12,408 nt of DNA from an uncultured Clostridia bacterium (lineage in GTDB: Bacteria > Bacillota > Clostridia > Christensenellales > Aristaeellaceae). Of the stretch, positions 6,109 to 12,358 are shown piece by piece. The position numbers and the translations under genes are program-made. Below the pieces are notes generated by a model. The model was not told the origin of the DNA, ran no database searches, and saw only the letters and a program-made list of their open reading frames with translations. The DNA lies in assembly GCA_946615495.1 (NCBI GenBank), contig CAMOHY010000038.1:1-12408 (forward strand). Direction: 5' to 3'. Position 1 is the first letter of the stretch. Every line of letters begins with the position of its first letter.

Positions 6109-7361
6109 TTGCGGTTCACCAACACTTTCTTTTCGTAATCTTTAACTTGCTCAAACCATTCGCCGTCGCCGGGCACGCCGCAGCGGTGGCAGTATTCGTT
6201 CCAGATTTCGCCGAAGGGCAGGGTCTTGAGTTCTTCCTGGCGCACCATCAGCTCGGTGAACTGGTCGGTATCCTGAAGGGCCTTGAGGCTGTCCGCGGGC
6301 GTGAGCAGGGCGGAAAGCAGGGCCTTTTGCGTGTTGCGGTAGCCCACCACCCAGGCCGAAATGCGGTTGATGGAGGCGTCAAAGTAGTCCAGAGCGATGT
6401 GCACCCGGCCGTCCAGCCCGCCGCAGCGCACGATTTCCTTGGCGATTTCCTTGGTCTCGTCGTCAAAGAGCACCACATGGTCGCTGTCCCAGCGGATGGG
6501 GCGGGTGATGTGCAGGGCGATTTCGGGGAAGAAGGTGAGCAGGGCGGGAATTTTATCGCTCACCACCTCGGTGGGGTGATAGTGGCCGTTGTCCATCAGG
6601 GGAATGCACTTTTCCTTGTTGGCCGCGGCGTAGCTGAGGGCAAATTCCGCGCTGCCCACGGTGTAGGCTTCCACGCCGATGCCAAACACCTTGCTTTCCA
6701 CGCAGGGCTTCACCTTGGCAAAGTCGTAGGGCTCGGACAAAATTTCATCGATGCTTTCCTTATAGCGCACGCGGGGGCCCATGCGGTCCGCCGGCACGTC
6801 CTTAAAGCCGTCGCCGGTCCAGATATTCATGGTGCACATCTGGCCCAATTCCTCCGCCAGGTAATTGGAAATGCGGATGCTGGCCTTGCCGTGCTCGATC
6901 CAGAATTTCCGGGTTTCTTCATGGGGGGAGGACAGCGTAAGGGGATCGCACTTGGGGTGGGAGAAGAAGGTGGGGTTAAAATCGCAGCCCAGGCCGCGTT
7001 CCTTGCAGAATTCCACCCACTTTTTGAAGTGCCGGGGCTCCAGCTTGTCCCGGTCCGCCCATTCGCCGTTTTCAAAAATGGCGTAGCTGGCGTGCAGGTT
7101 CATCTTGGGCTGGCCGGGGATGAGGGAAAGCACCTTATCGATATCGGCCATCAGTTCTTCCGGGGTGCGGGCCCGGCCGGGATAATTGCCGGTGGTTTGG
7201 ATGCCGCCGGTGAGGGGCTTGCTGGGGTCGGTGTCAAACCCGCGCACATCGTCGCCCTGCCAGCAATGCAAAGAGACGGGAACCGTTTTCAGCTTTTCCA
7301 TGGCCGCTTCCACGTCGATTCCCAGCGCTTCATAGCGTTTTTTCGCTTCTTCGTAGCTCAT
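6105..7361 (-). CDS. rhaA: L-rhamnose isomerase
   Basis: Interconverts L-rhamnose and L-rhamnulose in the cytoplasm using divalent metal. It has 418 aa, the usual length. The family signature VSLHCWQGDDVRGFD is at about residues 29-43. MNIWTGDGFKDVPADR and MDNGHYHPTEVVSDK carry the metal and substrate ligands. The N-terminus (YEEAKKRYEALGIDVEAAM) aligns with known RhaA starts, supporting the ATG at 7361. The start overlaps the rhaB stop and the stop overlaps the rhaD start, each by ATGA, giving tight coupling. Confidence 0.97.
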   Translation of the reverse strand: MSYEEAKKRYEALGIDVEAAMEKLKTVPVSLHCWQGDDVRGFDTDPSKPLTGGIQTTGNYPGRARTPEELMADIDKVLSLIPGQPKMNLHASYAIFENGEWADRDKLEPRHFKKWVEFCKERGLGCDFNPTFFSHPKCDPLTLSSPHEETRKFWIEHGKASIRISNYLAEELGQMCTMNIWTGDGFKDVPADRMGPRVRYKESIDEILSEPYDFAKVKPCVESKVFGIGVEAYTVGSAEFALSYAAANKEKCIPLMDNGHYHPTEVVSDKIPALLTFFPEIALHITRPIRWDSDHVVLFDDETKEIAKEIVRCGGLDGRVHIALDYFDASINRISAWVVGYRNTQKALLSALLTPADSLKALQDTDQFTELMVRQEELKTLPFGEIWNEYCHRCGVPGDGEWFEQVKDYEKKVLVNRK

Positions 7362-8632
7362 TCTGCCGCCTCCATTTGAATTTTTAAATTTCCAAGCGCC
7401 GTTGCCTCAATGGGCAGAGCGATGACTTGCTTGCCGGTAAATTCCTCGGTGAGCCGGTTCAAAAACGGATTCTTGGCCCCGCCGCCCACGATGTAGACGC
7501 GGGAATAGGTTTGCCCCGTGATTGTTTCCATTTCCGCAATCGCCTTTTGGTAGCACAGGGCCAGGCTGCGGTAAGCGCAGCGGAAATAGCCCATGGGGCA
7601 CTTGGGCGGATGGGGCAGGGCGGCGTCGAAGGCCGCCTTCATGCTTTCCGGGGCCATAAAGGCGGGGTCGTTGGCGTCCACGGTGTAATCAAAGTGCTTT
7701 TCCGACGCTTCCTGGGTGATCTCGTTCCAGGGCTTGCCGGGGCACAATTCGTCCCGCAGCCGGTTCACCAGCCACATGCCCATGATGTTTTTCAGGTACC
7801 GGATGTAGCCCACGCCGCCCTCGTTGGAATAATTGGCCTGTTCGCTCTCCTTGGTGGTAATGGGCCGGGGAGATTTCACGCCCAGCAGGCTCCAGGTGCC
7901 GGAGGAAATGAAAATCTCGTTTCCTTCCATGGGAATGCCCTCCACGGCGCTGCCGGTATCGTGGGTGGCGCACAGCACGCAGCGAATGCCCTTATAATCG
8001 CCCAGATACGCGCCGGGCTGGGAAAGGGCCTGGAACAAATGCGAGGGCAGCTTGAGGGCGGAAATGATCTGCCCATCGTATTCCTTGGTTTCCGCGTTCA
8101 CCATGCCGCCGGTGGTGGCGTTGGTGTACTCATGGCTTTTCACGCCGCAAAGCTTATAGAGCAGGTATTCCGGCATGAGCAGGAAATCCGTGGCTTTTTC
8201 AAGCCTGCCCGCCAGCTTGTCGGCGTAGAGCTGATACACGGTGTTGAAGGGCTGAAACTGAATGCCCGTGCGGCGGTACATTTCCGAAAAGGATACCAGT
8301 TCATGCGCCTTGGGGATCGCGTTTTCAGTGCGGCTGTCCCGGTAGGCATAGCAGGGCAGAATTTCTTCCTCCCCGTTCATGAGCACATAGTCCACGCCCC
8401 AGGTGTCAATGGACAGGCTTTCGATGCGGGGGTAAAGCCTCAGCGCTTCGTCAATGCCCGCCTTCACATGGGAAAGCAGGGCCTGAATGTTCCAGGTCAA
8501 ATGCCCGTCCGCCATTTCCACGCCGTTGGGGAAACGGTACACCTCCTGGGTTTTCATTTCGTTCCCTTCCATCCAGCCCACGATGTGGCGGCCGGAGGAA
8601 GCGCCGATATCAATTGCAAGATAATATTTCAT
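7358..8632 (-). CDS. rhaB: Rhamnulokinase (short C-terminus)
   Basis: Phosphorylates L-rhamnulose to L-rhamnulose 1-phosphate with ATP; an FGGY-family kinase. N-terminal AIDIGASSGRHIVG (phosphate 1 loop), SIDTWGVDYVL, CATHDTGSAV (catalytic Asp), ISSGTWSLLG and VYIVGGGAKNPFLNRL (ATP site) are all present. At 424 aa it is shorter than the roughly 470-490 aa usual for RhaB. It stops soon after ATALGNL, where family members normally continue for a few dozen residues. Because rhaA starts intact in the same overlap, this looks like a real shortened end and not a frameshift. The start at 8632 was chosen because GGAG precedes it and family members begin here; longer in-frame starts fall in the promoter. 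Confidence 0.95.
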   Translation of the reverse strand: MKYYLAIDIGASSGRHIVGWMEGNEMKTQEVYRFPNGVEMADGHLTWNIQALLSHVKAGIDEALRLYPRIESLSIDTWGVDYVLMNGEEEILPCYAYRDSRTENAIPKAHELVSFSEMYRRTGIQFQPFNTVYQLYADKLAGRLEKATDFLLMPEYLLYKLCGVKSHEYTNATTGGMVNAETKEYDGQIISALKLPSHLFQALSQPGAYLGDYKGIRCVLCATHDTGSAVEGIPMEGNEIFISSGTWSLLGVKSPRPITTKESEQANYSNEGGVGYIRYLKNIMGMWLVNRLRDELCPGKPWNEITQEASEKHFDYTVDANDPAFMAPESMKAAFDAALPHPPKCPMGYFRCAYRSLALCYQKAIAEMETITGQTYSRVYIVGGGAKNPFLNRLTEEFTGKQVIALPIEATALGNLKIQMEAAE

Positions 8633-8648
8633 GGCAACGCTCCATCCT

Positions 8649-8664
8649 GTTTGAAGTTTCAAAC
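8649..8664. promoter_or_regulatory. Candidate operator of the rha operon
   Basis: A perfect inverted repeat, GTTTGAA and TTCAAAC separated by 2 nt. It sits about 6 to 21 nt after the predicted rhaB transcription start and ahead of the ribosome binding site. That is a typical place for a repressor of the LacI or DeoR type. No regulator gene is in the window, so the protein that binds is unknown. Confidence 0.55.
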
Positions 8665-8676
8665 CTGACCAAGTAC

Positions 8677-8705
8677 AGTATACCATTGTTTTCCTGCTTT
8701 GGCAA
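8677..8705 (-). promoter_or_regulatory. Sigma-A promoter of rhaBAD
   Basis: -35 TTGCCA (8705-8700), a 17-bp spacer, -10 TATACT (8682-8677) preceded by TGG, close to an extended -10. The predicted start is near 8670, giving a leader of about 38 nt. A promoter this close to consensus for a sugar operon suggests repression more than activation. Confidence 0.82.
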
Positions 8706-8750
8706 TTCGCTTTTTTCCGCATTCCGTCCTGTTTTTTCCCCATTTCGGCC

Positions 8751-8799
8751 AAAAAAGAAAAAGCCCGGAAAGGGCGCAGACTGCCGGCAAACCTCCGGG
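8751..8799 (-). terminator. Probable terminator downstream of lysA
   Basis: On the minus strand CCCGGA (8799-8794) can pair with TCCGGG (8769-8764), and a smaller GCCC/GGGC hairpin (8775-8763) can form in its place. Either is followed by CTTTTTCTTTTTT. It is nearly 180 nt past the lysA stop, so a lysA transcript would carry the large inverted repeat in its 3' untranslated region. The stems are short, hence moderate confidence. Confidence 0.55.
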
Positions 8800-8815
8800 A
8801 AAGTATGAAAGGGCG

Positions 8816-8925
8816 CTTGAAAGTGGAGGAGAGTACAGTTTATATAGTTGACATATAACTGGTACGCGACCCAGTATAATCGACTATATAAAACTGTACT
8901 CTGTTCGCTCCTCCGTGACTTCAAG
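8816..8925. repeat. 110-bp near-continuous inverted repeat
   Basis: The outer arms are CTTGAAAGT/ACTTCAAG, then GGAGGA/TCCTCC. The long central arms are 8831-8848 and 8883-8901 (18 and 19 nt, one extra T), then ACTGG/CCAGT with partial pairing around them and an 8-nt loop. Bulges of 3 and 7 nt occur on the right arm only. It lies between the lysA stop and its terminator and about 110 bp upstream of the rhaB -35. It could be a cruciform or large RNA hairpin, a MITE-like remnant, or a paired operator. No coding capacity or target duplication was recognised. Confidence 0.75.
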
Positions 8926-8974
8926 TTTTCTTTTTACATTGGCATACAAATTGCTAAAGCGTTCCAAGCTAAGC

Positions 8975-10204
8975 TCACAGCAGCGTGGCGAAATAATCCT
9001 CCGGCGTTTCGGCCCGGCGGATCAGGCGGAAGGACCCGTCCTGGGTGTAGAGCACCTCCGCGCTGCGCAGGCGGCCATTGTACTGGTAGCCCATGGCGAA
9101 GCCGTGGGCCCCGGTATCGTGAATCACCAAAAGATCGCCCTTTTCCACCTTCGGCAGCTTCCGGTCCACGGCGAATTTATCGTTGTTTTCGCACAGGCAC
9201 CCCGTCACGTCGTACACGTGGTCGGCAGGGGCGTTCCGCTTGCCGCAAATATGAATATGATGGTAAGCCCCATACATGGCCGGGCGGATCAGGTTGGACG
9301 CGCAGGCGTCCACGCCGATGTAATGCTTGTAAATATTCTTTTCGTGCACCGCATGGGTGAGCAGCCAGCCGTGGGGCCCGGTCATATACCGGCCCAATTC
9401 CGTTTTGATACCCACGGAGGCGTTGGCCCCGAACACCCGGACATATTCCTGCCGCACGCCCTCGCCGATGGCGGCTATATCCGCTTCCTTTTCCTCCGGG
9501 CGGTAGGGGATGCCCACGCCGCCGGACAGGTTGACGAACCGGAGGGGCAGGCCGCAGGCCTTTTCCATTTCCGCGCCCAGATCAAACAGAATGCCCGCAA
9601 GCCGGGGATAATAGGAATTATCGGTGGTGTTGCTGGCCAAGAAAGCGTGCAGGCCAAAGCCCTTTACGCCCAATTCCTTGAGCCGCTTCAGCCCGATGGG
9701 TAATTGCTCCTTCGTCCAGCCGTACTTGGATTCGCCGGGAGAACCCATGATGGCGTTGCCCAGGTGGAATTCCCCGCCCGGATTATAGCGGACGCACACC
9801 ACCTCCGGAATGCCGCCGTGGGCCAGCAGCAAATCGATATCGCTGATATCATCCAGATTGATGACAGCGTTCAGCCGCCTTGCGTGGTCAAATTCCTCCG
9901 GGGGCATGGCGTTGGCGCTGAACATGATCTCCTCGCCGGAAAAGCCCGCCATTTCCGCCAGCAGCAATTCGCATTCGCTGGAGCAGTCGGCCCCGCAGCC
10001 TTCTTCCCGGAAAATGCGCAGGATATGGGGATTGGGCAGGGCCTTCACCGCAAAATACTCCTGAAAATGGGGCGCCCAGGCAAAAGCCGCGTTCAGCGTC
10101 CTGGCCGTGCGGCGGATGCCCGCCTCGTCGTACAAATGAAAAGGCGTGGGAAACTGTTCCGCCGCCCGAACAAACACATCGTCAGAAACAGAAAAATTGG
10201 GCAT
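8975..10204 (-). CDS. lysA: Diaminopimelate decarboxylase
   Basis: Decarboxylates meso-diaminopimelate to L-lysine in the cytoplasm; a PLP fold-type III enzyme of 409 aa. YFAVKALPNP (Lys54) holds the PLP lysine. GCGADCSSECEL, NLSGGVGIPY (PLP-phosphate glycines), TELGRYM, CLCENNDKFA (Cys338, the active-site Cys of the C-terminal domain) and DTGAHGFAMGYQYNGRLR follow in family order. The usual HxHIGSQ segment reads HAFLASNT (186-193), which I recall as typical of one DapDC subgroup in Clostridia and Bacteroidetes. Two starts are possible, 10210 and 10204. AAAGGA lies 9 nt before the second but only 3 nt before the first, so I prefer 10204. It has its own promoter and is not functionally linked to rha. 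Confidence 0.93.
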   Translation of the reverse strand: MPNFSVSDDVFVRAAEQFPTPFHLYDEAGIRRTARTLNAAFAWAPHFQEYFAVKALPNPHILRIFREEGCGADCSSECELLLAEMAGFSGEEIMFSANAMPPEEFDHARRLNAVINLDDISDIDLLLAHGGIPEVVCVRYNPGGEFHLGNAIMGSPGESKYGWTKEQLPIGLKRLKELGVKGFGLHAFLASNTTDNSYYPRLAGILFDLGAEMEKACGLPLRFVNLSGGVGIPYRPEEKEADIAAIGEGVRQEYVRVFGANASVGIKTELGRYMTGPHGWLLTHAVHEKNIYKHYIGVDACASNLIRPAMYGAYHHIHICGKRNAPADHVYDVTGCLCENNDKFAVDRKLPKVEKGDLLVIHDTGAHGFAMGYQYNGRLRSAEVLYTQDGSFRLIRRAETPEDYFATLL

Positions 10205-10249
10205 ACCCATTCATCCTTTCGGCCCGCCCGTCTCTGGGGCGGCCACTTC

Positions 10250-10278
10250 ATTATATGTATACAAAAAGCCCGGCGCAA
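10250..10278 (-). promoter_or_regulatory. Promoter of lysA
   Basis: A perfect -10 TATAAT (10255-10250) with a weak -35 TTGCGC (10278-10273) at a 17-bp spacing. The -35 lies inside the terminator stem of the upstream kinase gene. A short leader hairpin (about 10219-10244, GGCC and GCCC arms) precedes the ribosome binding site. Confidence 0.65.
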
Positions 10279-10289
10279 GCGCTTCGGGC
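10263..10289 (-). terminator. Terminator of the LCP-kinase operon
   Basis: On the minus strand GCCCG (10289-10285), two unpaired A, GCGC, TT, GCGC and CGGGC (10272-10268) form a 9-bp stem with a 2-nt bulge, followed by TTTTT (10267-10263). It lies about 30 nt after the kinase stop. Confidence 0.85.
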
Positions 10290-10317
10290 CGAAAGCACAA
10301 ATTAAGTACATTTTCTG

Positions 10318-11265
10318 TCATGAATTGGCATCCATTTCCGAAATGCGCGCGGCGGGCGGCAGGGCGGAAAGCAGCGCTTCCACGTCCGCCCGGCGGCACA
10401 AAAGGGTGCCGGGCCGGGCCACCGACGCGCCGGCGGCGGCGGAAGCAAAGCGCAGGGCTTCTCCCTCGCCTTCTCCCCGGCTCAGGGCCAGCATCAAAGC
10501 GGCCAGCATGGAATCTCCCGCCCCCTGCGTGCCCTGCGCCTTTACCGGCGCGGCAGGGCAGCGCCAGGCGCCCTTTGCGCTTACGATCAGCGCGCCCCCC
10601 TCCCCTTGGGACAGGCACACCATGCCCACGCCCCGATCTATGAGCCCCCGGCAGGCCGTAATGGCCGCCCGCTCCTCCTTGGGCTCTACCCCGGTGAGGG
10701 CGAAAAATTCCTGCGCGTTGGGCTTGATAAGCGCGGGATGGGCATTCAGGGCCTGCAGAAGCGGCGCGCCGTCGCAGTCCACCGCCGTGTGGCAGCCCTT
10801 TATATTCAATGCCCCGCACAGGCGGGCATAGGTATCCGCGGGAGCGCCGGGAGGCAGGCTGCCGGACAGGGCCGCCCAGTCCCCGGCCTGAACGCGGGAA
10901 AGCAGCGCTTCTTCTACCATTTTTAGGTCCTTCTCCGTCACTTCCGCCCCGCTCTCGTTGATTTCCAGAGTGCGGTCCCCTTCCGTTTCCCGCAGCTTCA
11001 TATTAATACGCAGGTCCCCCTTCAGCGCGCTGAGAAAGCAGGGCACTCCCTCCCGGCCCATGGCCGCGGCTACGGGGCCGCCCCGGTAATCAAAGCCCAT
11101 CAGCAGCGCCTGTCCGCCCAGGGCGCAGGCCACGCGGGCCACGTTCACCCCTTTGCCGCCCACATCCAGCCGTTCTACCCGGATGCGGTTGGGCGCGTCC
11201 AGGCAAAAGCGGGGCAGGCTGGCCGTTTTATCCAGGCAGGGATTGAGGGAAAGCGCGTAGATCAT
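10318..11265 (-). CDS. PfkB-family hexose kinase, 1-phosphofructokinase / tagatose-6-phosphate kinase type
   Basis: A cytoplasmic sugar-phosphate kinase of 315 aa, a normal length. MIYALSLNPCLDKT at the N-terminus and DVGGKGVNVARV (34-45) are the 1-phosphofructokinase/LacC signature. GTQGAGDSM with Asp251 is the catalytic-base and anion-hole motif. KPNAQEF is the PfkB middle motif. Fructose 1-phosphate or tagatose 6-phosphate is the likely substrate, but no PTS or sugar-catabolic neighbour decides which. The start lies 3 nt after the LCP-gene stop, with AAAGGAG inside the end of that gene, so the two are co-transcribed. It ends at a clear terminator. Confidence 0.9.
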   Translation of the reverse strand: MIYALSLNPCLDKTASLPRFCLDAPNRIRVERLDVGGKGVNVARVACALGGQALLMGFDYRGGPVAAAMGREGVPCFLSALKGDLRINMKLRETEGDRTLEINESGAEVTEKDLKMVEEALLSRVQAGDWAALSGSLPPGAPADTYARLCGALNIKGCHTAVDCDGAPLLQALNAHPALIKPNAQEFFALTGVEPKEERAAITACRGLIDRGVGMVCLSQGEGGALIVSAKGAWRCPAAPVKAQGTQGAGDSMLAALMLALSRGEGEGEALRFASAAAGASVARPGTLLCRRADVEALLSALPPAARISEMDANS

Positions 11266-11268
11266 GGC

Positions 11269-12147
11269 TCATTCTCCTTTTTCGTACAAAAATGCGCGGC
11301 ACTGCTCCGCCCCGCCCATAAGCCGCCCCTCGCCATCCGCTTTCAGGCCCAGGGCGGCAAAGCTGCCCGGCGTTTCCTGGCCGAACAGGGCAAAGGCCAA
11401 ATTCACCAGGTCTTCCGTGGTCAAATTGGTGCTCAGGCAGGGCAGCACGGCGTCTATCAGCTGCAAAGCGCCGGACAGGGAATTCCGGGCCACGGCCTGC
11501 TGGAGCGCGGCCTCCAGCAAAGCCCGAATGCGCAGGGAGCCGTCCCCCGTCCTGCGCAGGCGCACATAGCGCAGGGCCTGGCGGCCCTGGAGCGTATGCC
11601 TGCCCTCGGAAAGCCCCAGGGCCTGGCCCTCCCCCGCCGTCAATTCCATGGAAACGCCGCCCAGGGTGTCCACCGCCCGTTCAAAGGCTTCCTCGCTCAC
11701 GGCGCAGTAGCGGTTCACCGAAAGCCCCAACGCTTTATTGACCACGCTCGCCACAAGCGCCGGGCCCCCAAAGCAATTCACGTACCGCAGCGCCACGGCC
11801 TGGGGCAGGCCGTCCACCTCCGCCAGCGCGTCCTCCGGCAGGGAAACAAGGTGCATATCCCCCGTGGTCAAATCCACGCGGCAGACCAAAATAGCGTCGG
11901 CCCGGCCAAAGTTTTTTTCGCCCTCCGGCGCGTCCGTGCTCAGCAGCAGCACATTGGCAAAGTCCTTTTCTCCAGCGCTCAGCTTCGGCGCGGCCATGCG
12001 GCGGCCTTCGGGCACGGGATTCACTTTGTCCGACGCCAAAGCCTCTTCCAGCCGGGCCCACTCCGCCCCCGTCCATTCCTGTTTTTCGGCCAGGGCTCCG
12101 CCCAGCAGGCAGCATAAAAGGCAAATCAGCGCCGCGCACCGCTTCAT
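11269..12147 (-). CDS. LytR-CpsA-Psr (LCP) family extracytoplasmic protein, atypical active site
   Basis: LCP proteins transfer lipid-linked glycopolymers to peptidoglycan outside the membrane. This 292-aa protein has an N-terminal signal or anchor segment (about 1-20, ending GGALA). The LCP core follows: VLLLSTDAPEG, GRADAILVCRVD (Arg82, Asp84), a SLPED strand (102-106), LRYVNCFGGPALVASVVNKALG, AVDTLGGVSMEL and LQGRQALRYVRLRRTGDGSLRIRA. Two positions are unusual: the family S-[IL]-P-R-D arginine is Glu105, and the distal Arg pair is spaced differently. It is thus a degenerate or specialised LCP. The start at 12147 follows GGAGGAGAAG; an ATG at 12171 would lie ahead of that site. It is the first gene of an operon with the PfkB kinase. 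Confidence 0.85.
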   Translation of the reverse strand: MKRCAALICLLCCLLGGALAEKQEWTGAEWARLEEALASDKVNPVPEGRRMAAPKLSAGEKDFANVLLLSTDAPEGEKNFGRADAILVCRVDLTTGDMHLVSLPEDALAEVDGLPQAVALRYVNCFGGPALVASVVNKALGLSVNRYCAVSEEAFERAVDTLGGVSMELTAGEGQALGLSEGRHTLQGRQALRYVRLRRTGDGSLRIRALLEAALQQAVARNSLSGALQLIDAVLPCLSTNLTTEDLVNLAFALFGQETPGSFAALGLKADGEGRLMGGAEQCRAFLYEKGE

Positions 12148-12180
12148 GCTCTTCTCCTCCTCCGGTTCCATATCCCGTTG

Positions 12181-12209
12181 ATTATAGCATAGTCTTCCTT
12201 CCGCCGCAA
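12181..12209 (-). promoter_or_regulatory. Promoter of the LCP-kinase operon
   Basis: -10 TATAAT (12186-12181) preceded by TGC (extended -10), a 17-bp spacer and -35 TTGCGG (12209-12204). The predicted start is near 12174, leaving a leader of about 27 nt that carries the AGGAGGAG site. Confidence 0.78.
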
Positions 12210-12221
12210 CGAGAACCAGAA

Positions 12222-12236
12222 CGGTAAAATTTACCG
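12222..12236. promoter_or_regulatory. Palindromic candidate operator between the LCP operon and the tRNA promoter
   Basis: CGGTAAA and TTTACCG form a perfect 7-bp inverted repeat around a central A. It lies about 48-62 nt upstream of the predicted LCP transcription start and about 60 nt upstream of the tRNA -35, a location that would suit an activator of the LCP operon. No binding protein is known from the window. Confidence 0.4.
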
Positions 12237-12264
12237 CCGGGAACGCCAGAAATACCGGAAATGC

Positions 12265-12324
12265 TGAAAAAGTGAAAAATATGAAAAAATACCCCTTGAC
12301 AAAAGCAGGACGATAGGTTAATAT
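12265..12324 (+). promoter_or_regulatory. Stable-RNA promoter with A-tract upstream element
   Basis: -35 TTGACA (12296-12301), a 17-bp spacer and -10 TAATAT (12319-12324). Three TGAAAAA units begin at 12265, 12273 and 12282, covering roughly -66 to -41, the place of an UP element that contacts the RNA polymerase alpha subunit. The predicted start is near 12331, about 28 nt before the tRNA. Confidence 0.8.
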
Positions 12325-12358
12325 ATTACACGTGCCGCGCGGGAGCGCAGTACGGCGG

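Noticed and set aside
6147..7379. Long plus-strand frames opposite rhaA, rhaB and rhaD
   Set aside because: All are antisense to well-identified rha genes, rich in Gly, His and Val as expected from reversed GC-rich codons, and have no ribosome binding site or motif.
8807..8822. TGAAAGGGCGCTTGAA as a catabolite-repression (cre) site for rhaBAD
   Set aside because: The half-sites resemble cre but are pushed apart by two extra bases, and the location is over 100 bp upstream of the rhaB -35.
8849..8880. TTGACA and TATAAT inside the loop of the large palindrome as a promoter
   Set aside because: The elements are 21 bp apart, well outside the 16-18 bp that sigma-A promoters use, and no other -35 fits the TATAAT. 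Kept only as a remark in the palindrome finding.
8610..8924. 104-codon minus-strand frame reading through the large inverted repeat toward rhaB
   Set aside because: It overlaps the rhaB promoter, operator and start in another frame, has no ribosome binding site, and its translation is non-descript.
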